From: an uncultured Clostridia bacterium
GTDB lineage: Bacteria; Bacillota; Clostridia; TANB77; CAG-508
Assembly: GCA_934141475.1 (NCBI GenBank)
Contig: CAKPCG010000040.1
Span: 1 to 10,858, forward strand
Length of the DNA: 10,858 nt
Reading direction: 5' to 3'
Made by a program: the position numbers and the translations under genes. The notes under the pieces are model-generated. The model was not told the DNA's origin and ran no database searches. It saw only the letters and a program-made list of their open reading frames with translations. Below, one piece after another: positions 1 through 5,640 of the stretch; positions within the stretch are counted from its first letter, which is position 1; every line of letters starts with the position of its first letter.

Positions 1-12
1 ATAATCGTACAT
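1..12 (-). CDS. 5' end of a minus-strand gene running off the left edge
   Basis: Only the first four codons (M-Y-D-Y) lie inside the window. They are called because a full AGGAGGT ribosome binding site (complement of 18-24) sits five bases before the ATG, and a TATAAT-like -10 box (complement of 43-48) lies a little further upstream. The product cannot be identified from four residues. Confidence 0.45.
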
Positions 13-17
13 AAAAT

Positions 18-24
18 ACCTCCT
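18..24 (-). promoter_or_regulatory. Strong ribosome binding site of the left-edge gene
   Basis: On the minus strand this reads AGGAGGT, five bases before an ATG at 12-10. It is the main evidence that a real gene begins there. Confidence 0.6.
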
Positions 25-35
25 GTAAAATTAAC

Positions 36-56
36 TAACAAAATTATACTATAAAT
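36..56. repeat. 21-bp perfect direct repeat, copy 1
   Basis: The 21 bases here recur exactly at 322-342. Each copy contains, on the minus strand, TATAGTATAAT, which resembles a -10 box. Copy 1 lies in the leader of the left-edge gene and copy 2 at the 5' edge of the recognisable DUF1016 remnant. No good -35 box is seen at 16-18 bp from either. The repeat may be a short duplication made while this region decayed. Confidence 0.6.
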
Positions 57-63
57 TACAAAA

Positions 64-97
64 AATTCCCATACTTCCTTGAAAAAATATGGGAATT
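64..97 (-). terminator. Perfect 10-bp hairpin with U tract on the minus strand
   Basis: Arms 64-73 and 88-97 are perfectly complementary (AATTCCCATA / TATGGGAATT) around a 14-base loop. On the minus strand the stem runs into TTTTTG. It sits at the 3' end of the DUF1016 remnant, so it may be that gene's old terminator. A leader role for the left-edge gene is also possible. Confidence 0.4.
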
Positions 98-129
98 ACT
101 ATATAATGTTTTAGGAAGAGAGTGTTATA

Positions 130-192
130 GTTCGTAAGCTGTTGCTTAACCGCTCCACTGGAAATCAACTTACGTGCTTAATTGTTCGTAAG
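130..192. repeat. Small repeat-rich insert flanked by 9-bp direct repeats
   Basis: GTTCGTAAG occurs at 130-138 and again at 184-192, while its complement core CTTACG lies at 169-174. TGCTTAA occurs at 143-149 and 175-181. The 169-174 arm can pair with either copy, giving two alternative hairpins; the second (167-174 with 187-194) is followed by a T run on the plus strand. The block lies in the degraded middle of the DUF1016 remnant and may be a tiny insertion with a target duplication. Its function is unknown. Confidence 0.4.
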
Positions 193-321
193 TTTTTATT
201 TTATAAATGAGATTATTTATTACAAATCCAATTTTTAAATCAATAATAACAAAGCAACTTAAAAGTCTATTGTAAAAAACTAAATCCGGATGGAAATGGT
301 CTTCTTCTAAAGTAAGTCTAA

Positions 322-342
322 TAACAAAATTATACTATAAAT
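322..342. repeat. 21-bp perfect direct repeat, copy 2
   Basis: Exact copy of 36-56. In both places CCTTGAAAA follows on the plus strand, directly here and about 20 bases further on at copy 1, so the shared ancestry may extend beyond the perfect core. Confidence 0.6.
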
Positions 343-433
343 CCTTGAAAATTCATATAATCTGATCTAAATTCATTATATTTATATATAACTGAAATAA
401 AAAAGTATAAATAAAACATCAAAGCAAAAATTG

Positions 434-462
434 TTTACAAATTATGTAAAATAGTGTATACT
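434..462 (+). promoter_or_regulatory. Promoter of the radical SAM gene, with overlapping palindrome
   Basis: A -35 box TTTACA (434-439) and a -10 box TATACT (457-462) are separated by exactly 17 bp, upstream of the 539 start. A perfect 6-bp inverted repeat, TTTACA-AATTA-TGTAAA (434-450), covers the -35 box and could be a repressor site. A further GTTATTA/TAATAAC inverted repeat lies in the leader at 490-515. Confidence 0.65.
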
Positions 463-538
463 AGTACCATAAAATGTTTTATATAGCATGTTATTAGTAA
501 TTAAATAATAATAACTTATATATGGAAAGGATTAAAAA

Positions 539-1576
539 ATGAAGAAAATATTAACTCCACATTTAGGAATAGAATTAACACAAAAATGTAATTTAAACTG
601 TTCTCATTGTTTTAGAGGAGCTGCTAGAAATAGAAACATATCGAAGGATATATTAGAAAAAGTACTTGATGAAGTAAAATATGTAAAAACATTAGATTTA
701 TCTGGTGGAGAAGTATTTTGGGGATATGAACAATTAAAAACATTACTAGAAACATCTAAACAAAAAGATGTAAGAATTGATTATTGTAGCATGCTTACAA
801 ATGGTACTATTTATGATGAAAGAGTATATAAATTATTAGATGAATATTTTGGAGATAATTATCAAGTTGGAATAAGTGATGATGATTTTCATGATAAAAG
901 TATAAGAAGAATTTATGGAAAAAATGCCCAAGATTCCAAAAATCCCGATTTACACCCAGCATCAATAAATGATATAAAAAACAATATGTCAAGACATTTA
1001 TTTAACGAACATTGTATAGGTTTTCAAAGAGTAAGTAATCGTTTAATAAACAATGGAAGAGCAGTAAATACACAAACACCTCACAAAAATTTTGAAGCAA
1101 TGGGATATTATTTTAATAGTATTAGTCCTTCAGCATTGTTAGTTGGTCCTATGATTTTTGTTGGTGCAGATGGTTTTATATCAGATATAAACTCTGATTT
1201 AGATAAAAGAAATGAGCAATCTATAGGAAATATAAATCAACATAGTATATCTGATTTAGTTATAAATGGTGGAATAGAAATTAACTGTAAAGATGTAAAC
1301 GATTTTTTTGAATTAATGTATAGAAGAGAAATTGATTTTGGAAATCATCAAGGTGACCATTTAGGATTCAAAAATGGTAATATGGAACATATTGAATATG
1401 TAAGTGATGAAAATTACTATAAAGCATTAGAAGATTCACCAGCTTTTGTAGATAGAGCCTTAAATGCTCTAAAAGAAGGAAGATTAGAAGAATTTTTTAA
1501 AAATGATCCTCATTTTAAAATATATCCTCATGATTTATCTCAAATTGACCATGAAACCCCTAATGATGGAAGATAA
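539..1576 (+). CDS. Radical SAM protein of unknown substrate
   Basis: This 345-residue protein starts at an ATG eight bases after GGAAAGG (524-530). Residues 17-24 hold the radical SAM cluster motif C-N-L-N-C-S-H-C (C17, C21, C24), which binds a [4Fe-4S] cluster and S-adenosylmethionine, and SGGE at 55-58 is the usual methionine-binding turn. The remaining part of the barrel can be followed to about residue 220. The C-terminal part has few cysteines and lacks the cysteine-rich SPASM/Twitch pattern, so only the one cluster is expected. The gene stands alone between its own promoter and a strong terminator. No short peptide gene that could be a RiPP substrate is seen next to it, so the reaction cannot be named. 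It has no CGG codon, and its frame is intact. Confidence 0.85.
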   Translation: MKKILTPHLGIELTQKCNLNCSHCFRGAARNRNISKDILEKVLDEVKYVKTLDLSGGEVFWGYEQLKTLLETSKQKDVRIDYCSMLTNGTIYDERVYKLLDEYFGDNYQVGISDDDFHDKSIRRIYGKNAQDSKNPDLHPASINDIKNNMSRHLFNEHCIGFQRVSNRLINNGRAVNTQTPHKNFEAMGYYFNSISPSALLVGPMIFVGADGFISDINSDLDKRNEQSIGNINQHSISDLVINGGIEINCKDVNDFFELMYRREIDFGNHQGDHLGFKNGNMEHIEYVSDENYYKALEDSPAFVDRALNALKEGRLEEFFKNDPHFKIYPHDLSQIDHETPNDGR

Positions 1577-1583
1577 TAAATGT

Positions 1584-1619
1584 ATAGAGAGTTCATTTAA
1601 AAAATGAACTCTCTATTTT
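1584..1619 (+). terminator. Rho-independent terminator of the radical SAM gene
   Basis: A perfect 15-bp stem (1584-1598 with 1602-1616) with an AAA loop is followed by TTTT, eight bases after the stop codon. It also lies just beyond the 3' end of the convergent gene at 1635, though its T run on that strand is poor. Confidence 0.9.
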
Positions 1620-1634
1620 GCCATAAAAGACATC

Positions 1635-2063
1635 TTAAAATTTAACTTGTTTTTTCAGTTCCTCTACTTGCTGACGCATTTTATTTGGCAAGACAAATAT
1701 TCTTTCTTCATAATATTTTTCAGCCACCGTCATAACTAAAATCAATGTTTTTCCTCCCATACCATATATCTTTGAAAGAGATCTATAAGAACTTTTTCCA
1801 AGGTCAGACATATTATAAATTTCCTTTCGCTGTAAACATAGTAAAGCTCTGCGTTTAAAACTTTCGAGATTCTCAGATTCACATTTTAACTTAGCAAATA
1901 TGTGAGAAATCAATTCATCTTCTCTTTTCTCAATTGGCTGTTCGTTTGAATCCGATGGTTTTGATGGGTATTCTGAATCTGATTGATTGGCTAATTCTTC
2001 TTGAATCAATTGCCAATTTTTTTCAATTTCCCGCATCAGTTTTTCGATCTTTTTGATATCCAT
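1635..2063 (-). CDS. Small coiled-coil protein with an RNA polymerase alpha-CTD-like HhH domain, probably acquired
   Basis: The start is set at the ATG 2063-2061 because AGGAGG lies seven bases before it; a longer in-frame start at 2111 would lie almost at the predicted transcription start. The product is 142 residues. Residues 1-28 are a charged helix, 29-48 a Ser/Pro-rich linker, and about 68-118 resemble the C-terminal domain of the RNA polymerase alpha subunit (helix-hairpin-helix: a C-L-x-R helix, N-M-S-D-L-G, then G-M-G-G-K-T). That fold commonly binds DNA or regulators, so a nucleic-acid-binding role is inferred. Codon use differs from the neighbours: CGC, CGA, CGT and CGG all encode arginine and the gene is visibly less AT-rich, which suggests horizontal transfer. 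It holds the only CGG in the window that must be arginine (codon 11, 2033-2031), because a +1 shift there would stop after eight more residues. Confidence 0.8.
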   Translation of the reverse strand: MDIKKIEKLMREIEKNWQLIQEELANQSDSEYPSKPSDSNEQPIEKREDELISHIFAKLKCESENLESFKRRALLCLQRKEIYNMSDLGKSSYRSLSKIYGMGGKTLILVMTVAEKYYEERIFVLPNKMRQQVEELKKQVKF

Positions 2064-2115
2064 TATTAGTCCTCCTGCCTTTTTTAGCAAAATTATTGTG
2101 TGAATTAACAATTAC

Positions 2116-2144
2116 ATTGTAACATAAATTTACATAAAAATCAA
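2116..2144 (-). promoter_or_regulatory. Promoter of the HhH-domain gene
   Basis: On the minus strand TTGATT (2144-2139) and TACAAT (2121-2116) are 17 bp apart, with an extended -10 TG. Transcription should begin near 2109, which supports the downstream ATG at 2063 as the real start. Confidence 0.65.
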
Positions 2145-2167
2145 AAAATATCTAAAAAATAAAAATA

Positions 2168-2977
2168 CTACTTTTCACTAATTTCATTTTTATTTTTTTC
2201 TCCGTTCTTATTAACAACAGTTGTTGTTGACTTAACAATCTGTACACTATCTCCAACATTTAATCCACTAGATACTTCAACGTAATAATCATCTGAAATA
2301 CCTGTTTCTATATATACTTTTTTAGAATTCCCAGCTTCTTCCATTACATCAACATATTCTTTTCCTTCTTCATCTTTTTGTATTGCTTCTACTGGAAGAC
2401 CTACAACATTTTCTGCTTTTTCAATTATTACTGTACAGCTAGCATTCATGTTTTCTTGTATTTTTTCATCAGGATTTTGGATTTCTATATTTAAAGTTGA
2501 TTTATTATTTGCATCTTTATTAATTTTTTTTACTAATCCCGTATAGTTTAAAGTGTTTTCTTCTTCTTTTATTGCAATTTCAACTATTTGGCCAACTTTT
2601 GCCTTTTCTAAATCTTTATCCTCTATAGATAAGGTTATTTGATACGTTTTTGGTGTTTCTTCAGTACTTTCAATATTATTTTCCGTGCTATTTTCTGTAC
2701 TATTTTCTAAATTATTTTCTTCATTATTATTGTTATTTTCTTCATTTTGATTGTTAATTGTTTCATCTTCAATTTTTTCTTTATATTCTATAACTCCAGT
2801 TCCTGTTAGTGTATTTTTTATAGTGACTGTTGAAGCTTTCATTTCTATTATACTTGTTGTAGTAACAGTGCTCTCCCCTGTTTTTTTTGCCTTTTGACTT
2901 ACAAATATACTATATCCAAGTGAAATTGTTAATGCTATTCCCATTATTAATATTATAATCCAAGATTTATCTTTCAT
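2168..2977 (-). CDS. HlyD/MacA-like membrane-fusion (adaptor) protein with a low-complexity linker
   Basis: The 269-residue protein has an AGAGG ribosome binding site seven bases before its ATG. Residues 6-27 are one membrane anchor, so the rest is extracytoplasmic. About 45-65 (ending T-G-T-G-V-I-E) is the first barrel strand set of a periplasmic-adaptor fold. Residues 111-190 and 190-250 match the beta-barrel and membrane-proximal domains (K-V-G-Q-I-V-E, then G-L-P-V-E-A-I and G-L-N-V-G-D). Where this family normally carries a lipoyl domain and an alpha-helical hairpin, there is instead an Asn/Glu/Ser/Thr-rich stretch (about 66-110) with repeated N-S-T-E units. Such proteins usually work with ABC exporters, but no transporter gene is adjacent. 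The protein contains no arginine. Family membership is likely; the partner is unknown. Confidence 0.75.
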   Translation of the reverse strand: MKDKSWIIILIMGIALTISLGYSIFVSQKAKKTGESTVTTTSIIEMKASTVTIKNTLTGTGVIEYKEKIEDETINNQNEENNNNNEENNLENSTENSTENNIESTEETPKTYQITLSIEDKDLEKAKVGQIVEIAIKEEENTLNYTGLVKKINKDANNKSTLNIEIQNPDEKIQENMNASCTVIIEKAENVVGLPVEAIQKDEEGKEYVDVMEEAGNSKKVYIETGISDDYYVEVSSGLNVGDSVQIVKSTTTVVNKNGEKNKNEISEK

Positions 2978-3007
2978 TTAATCGCCTCTTTAATTAAAAC
3001 TTTTATT

Positions 3008-3036
3008 ATTATAAATGAATTTCGTTAAAAATACAA
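3008..3036 (-). promoter_or_regulatory. Promoter of the membrane-fusion protein gene
   Basis: On the minus strand TTGTAT (3036-3031) and TATAAT (3013-3008) are 17 bp apart, about 30 bp upstream of the start codon. It is divergent from the tsaE promoter. Confidence 0.7.
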
Positions 3037-3053
3037 CCTTTTTTCTATTTTTG

Positions 3054-3082
3054 TTGATGATTTTCTAAATTTGTAGTATTAT
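3054..3082 (+). promoter_or_regulatory. Promoter of the tsaE-tsaB-rimI operon
   Basis: TTGATG (3054-3059) and TATTAT (3077-3082) are 17 bp apart. The tsaE ribosome binding site AAGGAGAG follows closely, so the leader is short. Confidence 0.65.
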
Positions 3083-3105
3083 ATATTTGTTTAAGGAGAG
3101 ATATT

Positions 3106-3583
3106 ATGAAAAATTTAAAATTAACATCATCATCAAGTCTTCGGAACAATTAATATTGCAAAAAATCTTGCTAAATTTTTTAAAAAAGGAGATACCGTTG
3201 TTTTAACTGGTGAACTTGGATGTGGGAAAACCAAATTTACAGAAGGCTTTTTAAGTTATTTTGGGTTAGAAGATGAAATATCAAGCCCTACATTTAACAT
3301 TGTAAATGAATATTCAAAAGAAAATACAAATATTTATCACTTTGATGTTTATAGATTATCAGATACCGAAGAGTTTTATGCAATCGGAGGCGAAGAATAT
3401 TTTGAAAAAGGAATTTGTTTAATTGAATGGGGCGAATTAATCGAAGATGCTTTGCCTTTTGAGTATTTACATATTTTCTTTGAAAAATCTGCTTCAAATG
3501 AAAACTCTAGAATTTTAAAATTTGAAGCATTGGGAAAAAAATATGAATTGATTTTAGATAAATTAAAGGAGGAATTGAATTGA
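3106..3583 (+). CDS. tsaE: TsaE, tRNA t6A biosynthesis ATPase, with an internal +1 frameshift at CGG
   Basis: TsaE is the ATPase that drives the TsaBDE complex making N6-threonylcarbamoyl-adenosine (t6A) on ANN-decoding tRNAs in the cytoplasm. The ATG at 3106 follows AAGGAGAG, but its frame stops after 15 codons (3151-3153). The body of the protein lies in the +1 frame with no start of its own, since that frame has stops at 3107, 3116 and 3122. Skipping C3142 joins the two and gives a 158-residue protein, normal for the family. It has Walker A G-E-L-G-C-G-K-T at about 35-42, then S-S-P-T-F-N, Y-H-F-D-V-Y-R and I-E-W-G-E motifs. The stop overlaps the tsaB start by four bases. TsaE is usually needed for growth, so a simple dead gene is unlikely. 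Either the shift is translated through or the C is an error. Confidence 0.85.
3142..3144 (+). other. Frameshift site 1 (tsaE): CTT CGG A
   Basis: The in-frame codon after CTT is CGG. Dropping C3142 turns CGG-A into GGA (Gly) and brings T-I-N-I-A-K-N into frame. The intact string CTTGGA occurs 75 bases downstream in the same gene (3215-3220), so that hexamer is not misread everywhere. The glycine here falls at a position that is not strictly conserved in TsaE, so this site is weaker evidence for glycine than the transketolase and RimI sites. Confidence 0.75.
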
Positions 3584-4284
3584 AAATTTTAAGTATTACA
3601 ACATCAAGTAAGGTTTGTGGAGTAGCTATATTAGAAAATACAAATATAATTAAGGAAATTAATTTAGATAATGGATTAACTCATTCTGAATCTTTAATGC
3701 CTCTTATTAATCAAGTTTTTGAAGAAACCAATTTAAGTTTATCTTCTATAGACTTATTAGTTTCAGATATTGGTCCTGGTTCTTTTACAGGAATTCGTAT
3801 TGGTATCTCTACAATTAAGGCATTTACAGATAGCTTAAATATTCCATCTATTGGCGTAAATTCTTTAGAAAGTCTTTCATTTGGCTCTAATTTATCAGGT
3901 ATTGTTTGTTCATTAATAGATGCTAAGAAAAATAATGTATATTCTGGAATTTTTGAAAATATACAAGATTCAAATTTTTCACACATAGTTAGACGTTCTC
4001 CCTCTTTTGAAAATATTGATGACCTTCTTTTAGAAATAAAAAATATAAATCCTACCTACCCTATTTGTTTTGTAGGAGATGCTTCAATTAACCATAAAGA
4101 TATCATTTTAAAATATATTCCTAATGCCAAATTTTCAGATGATAATTTTTTATCAGCTAGCAAAGTTGCATTAGCAGGATTTTATAACTATAAAAATCAA
4201 AATTTTCAAGAAGTTAATCCTTTATATCTTAGAAAATCAGAAGCAGAAAAGAAAATGGAGGAAAAATTAAATGAATCTAAATAA
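3580..4284 (+). CDS. tsaB: TsaB, t6A biosynthesis scaffold protein
   Basis: TsaB is the inactive ASKHA-fold partner of TsaD in the complex that transfers threonylcarbamoyl to tRNA A37. The 234-residue product starts at TTG 3580, chosen because AAAGGAGG (3565-3572) lies seven bases before it and M-K-I-L-S-I-T-T-S is the family's typical N-terminus. H-S-E at 35-37 and G-P-G-S-F-T-G-I-R-I-G at 65-75 are the diagnostic motifs. The C-terminal end P-L-Y-L-R-K-S-E-A is also typical. It overlaps tsaE by four bases and rimI by fourteen, so the three are translated as a coupled operon. tsaD, often the next gene, is absent here. The frame is intact and no CGG is present. Confidence 0.95.
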   Translation: MKILSITTSSKVCGVAILENTNIIKEINLDNGLTHSESLMPLINQVFEETNLSLSSIDLLVSDIGPGSFTGIRIGISTIKAFTDSLNIPSIGVNSLESLSFGSNLSGIVCSLIDAKKNNVYSGIFENIQDSNFSHIVRRSPSFENIDDLLLEIKNINPTYPICFVGDASINHKDIILKYIPNAKFSDDNFLSASKVALAGFYNYKNQNFQEVNPLYLRKSEAEKKMEEKLNESK

Positions 4285-4719
4285 TCTCCAAATTGATTAT
4301 ATGAATATTTCTGATTTAAACAAAATAAAAGATATATTAGAAAGTGATTTTGATAATTTTTGGAATTATAATATTTTTAAAAGTGAACTTGAAAGTGTAA
4401 ATTCTACTTATTTTGTCATAAAAAATGATACCCAAATCATTCGGTTTTGTTGGTTTATTAATTGTTATTGATGAAGCAGATATTACAAATATAGTTGTAA
4501 AAAAATCATTTAGAGGTATGCGGTATATCAAATTTACTTATAAAAAAAATAATTGACTTTTGTAATAATAAACAAATTTTAAAAATTAATTTAGAAGTAA
4601 ATTCTAATAATACTACTGCAATTAATCTTTATAAAAAATGGGGATTTATTCAAGTAGGTTGTAGAAAAAAGTATTATTCTAATGGAGATGGATTATTGTT
4701 TTCACTTTTTTTAAAATAG
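4271..4719 (+). CDS. rimI: RimI-type N-acetyltransferase, with two internal +1 frameshifts at CGG
   Basis: RimI acetylates the N-terminal alanine of ribosomal protein S18 and belongs to the GNAT fold. The gene starts at ATG 4271 inside the end of tsaB, after a GGAGG at 4258. Read plainly it stops after 66 codons. Skipping C4442 and C4521 gives a continuous 148-residue protein, the usual RimI length. It has G-F-V-G-L-L-I-V-I-D-E-A-D-I-T-N-I at 58-74, the acetyl-CoA loop R-G-M-G-I-S at 81-86, and the C-terminal N-N-T-T-A-I-N-L-Y-K-K-W-G-F followed by K-K-Y-Y-S-N-G-D. All segments keep strong family resemblance with no other damage, which argues against a freely decaying pseudogene. A terminator follows at 4806. 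Confidence 0.85.
4442..4444 (+). other. Frameshift site 2 (rimI): ATT CGG T
   Basis: After ATC ATT the in-frame codon is CGG. Skipping C4442 gives GGT and continues as G-F-V-G-L-L-I-V-I-D-E-A, the expected beta-strand and D-E-A region of RimI. The glycine is residue 58 of the joined protein and matches the family's usual V-G-F/Y pattern. Confidence 0.8.
4521..4523 (+). other. Frameshift site 3 (rimI): ATG CGG T
   Basis: After R-G-M the in-frame codon is CGG. Skipping C4521 gives GGT and I-S-N-L-L-I-K-K-I-I, completing the R-x-x-G-x-G/A acetyl-CoA pyrophosphate loop with G84. Here the preceding codon is ATG, which cannot re-pair well one base downstream, so simple slippage of the P-site tRNA explains this site poorly. 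Confidence 0.8.
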
Positions 4720-4805
4720 CTATAATTTAATAGATAAATTTTAAAATATATCAAACTCAAAAATTAAATATTTTTCTTTATATATCCAAAAAAATGATAA
4801 AGAAC

Positions 4806-4857
4806 AAATTAAAAGGAATGAGCCCTGTACAATACAGAAGTTCATTTCTTTTAATTT
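4806..4857. terminator. Bidirectional terminator between rimI and the dehydrogenase gene
   Basis: A long interrupted hairpin pairs AAATTAAAAGGAATGA (4806-4821) with its near complement at 4841-4857, with an inner CTGTA/TACAG stem (4825-4829 / 4833-4837). It lies between two convergent genes with A/T tracts on each side, so it can end transcription from both. The 90 bases before it hold no gene. Confidence 0.75.
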
Positions 4858-4875
4858 TCCTTAATTTATTTTAAA

Positions 4876-5631
4876 TTATCTCTTTTTTTCTTGCATATAA
4901 TAGCATATTTTAGCTAACAGAAAATTAGGTGTTAATTTAGATAAAAATTTTACACATTTTATAGTAAAACCTGGTACTATATTAAATTTTCCTTTTAACA
5001 ATTTATTAACTGCGTATTTTGCCACATATTCACTTGATTTAGAACTTATATTAAATTTTACTCCTGCAACATTATTAAAATTTGTATTTACAGGTCCTGG
5101 TTGAAGTACGCTTATTTTTACATTTGATTTGTTTTTATTTAATTCTTCTCTTATAGCTTCAGACATTCTAAGTACATATGCTTTTGATGAATAATATGCA
5201 CACATAAGTGGACCTGGCATACTTCCTGCAATTGATGAAACATTTAAAATTTTGCCACTATTTTTGCTGCACATTTCTTTTAAATATAATTTTGTTAAAA
5301 TATGAACTGCTGTTACATTTGTTTTTATTAAATTTAACTCTTTTTCTAAATCTGTTTTTATAAATTCCCCAAAAATTCCAAATCCAGCATTGTTTACTAA
5401 TATATCTATATCCTTATTTTCTTCGTAAAGACTAATACAATTTTCTTCTTTTGATAAATCTTTAACAGCTATTTTTACATTTATGCTATATTTTTCTTCT
5501 AATTCCTTTTTTAAATCTAATAATTTTTCTTCGTCTCTTGAAACGATTATTAAATCATATTTTCTTTTTGCAAATTCTCTTGCCATGTCTCTTCCTATTC
5601 CAGAAGATGCTCCTGTTATTAATGTTTTCAT
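4876..5631 (-). CDS. Short-chain dehydrogenase/reductase (SDR)
   Basis: This 251-residue classical SDR should oxidise or reduce a small carbonyl/alcohol substrate with NAD(P)(H). Residues 6-13 are T-G-A-S-S-G-I-G (Rossmann nucleotide loop), 80-83 are N-N-A-G, the catalytic serine is at about 133, and Y146-x-x-x-K150 is the active-site pair; P-G-P-V-N-T follows at about 178-183. S31-R32 after the second strand suggests NADP(H) preference. A weakly hydrophobic C-terminal tail (about 225-247) may touch the membrane, as in some DltE/YqjQ-like members. The ATG at 5631 lies ten bases after the transketolase stop, and its ribosome binding site AAGGA lies inside the transketolase end, so translation is coupled. 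The substrate is unknown. Confidence 0.9.
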   Translation of the reverse strand: MKTLITGASSGIGRDMAREFAKRKYDLIIVSRDEEKLLDLKKELEEKYSINVKIAVKDLSKEENCISLYEENKDIDILVNNAGFGIFGEFIKTDLEKELNLIKTNVTAVHILTKLYLKEMCSKNSGKILNVSSIAGSMPGPLMCAYYSSKAYVLRMSEAIREELNKNKSNVKISVLQPGPVNTNFNNVAGVKFNISSKSSEYVAKYAVNKLLKGKFNIVPGFTIKCVKFLSKLTPNFLLAKICYYMQEKKR

Positions 5632-5640
5632 TTTTTTACA

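Larger units (their letters stand above)
56..334 (-). pseudogene. Decayed DUF1016 / YhcG-type PD-(D/E)XK nuclease gene remnant
   Basis: Two separated pieces of one protein family can be read on the minus strand. From 322 to 227 the translation contains DLVFYNRLL followed by CFVIIDLKIG. This is the hallmark of the DUF1016 (YhcG) nuclease domain: an aspartate strand, then a D-x-K catalytic motif. From 124 to 56 the translation gives SLPK, then SHIFSRKY and a stop, which resembles the family's usual C-terminal end (LPE-N-N-x-QIFASKY). Between them are stops at 172-170, near 145 and near 127, and the family's Q-M-x-M-Y stretch is missing. No start codon or N-terminal domain is visible, since the frame is closed by TAG at 337-335. 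This is a broken fragment. The middle piece is a confident family call; the C-terminal piece is less certain. Family members are often found near restriction-modification or mobile DNA. Confidence 0.7.

Noticed and set aside
120..200. A small RNA or riboswitch in the left intergenic region
   Set aside because: The hairpins can be drawn, but the region overlaps the decayed nuclease gene and I cannot match it to any known RNA class.
2064..2111. Longer start of the HhH-domain gene at 2111
   Set aside because: It would begin at about the predicted transcription start and lacks a ribosome binding site, while the ATG at 2063 has AGGAGG at ideal spacing.
3294..3497. Minus-strand open frame of 67 codons inside tsaE
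   Set aside because: It is antisense to a clearly recognised protein, has no ribosome binding site and its composition is shadow-like.
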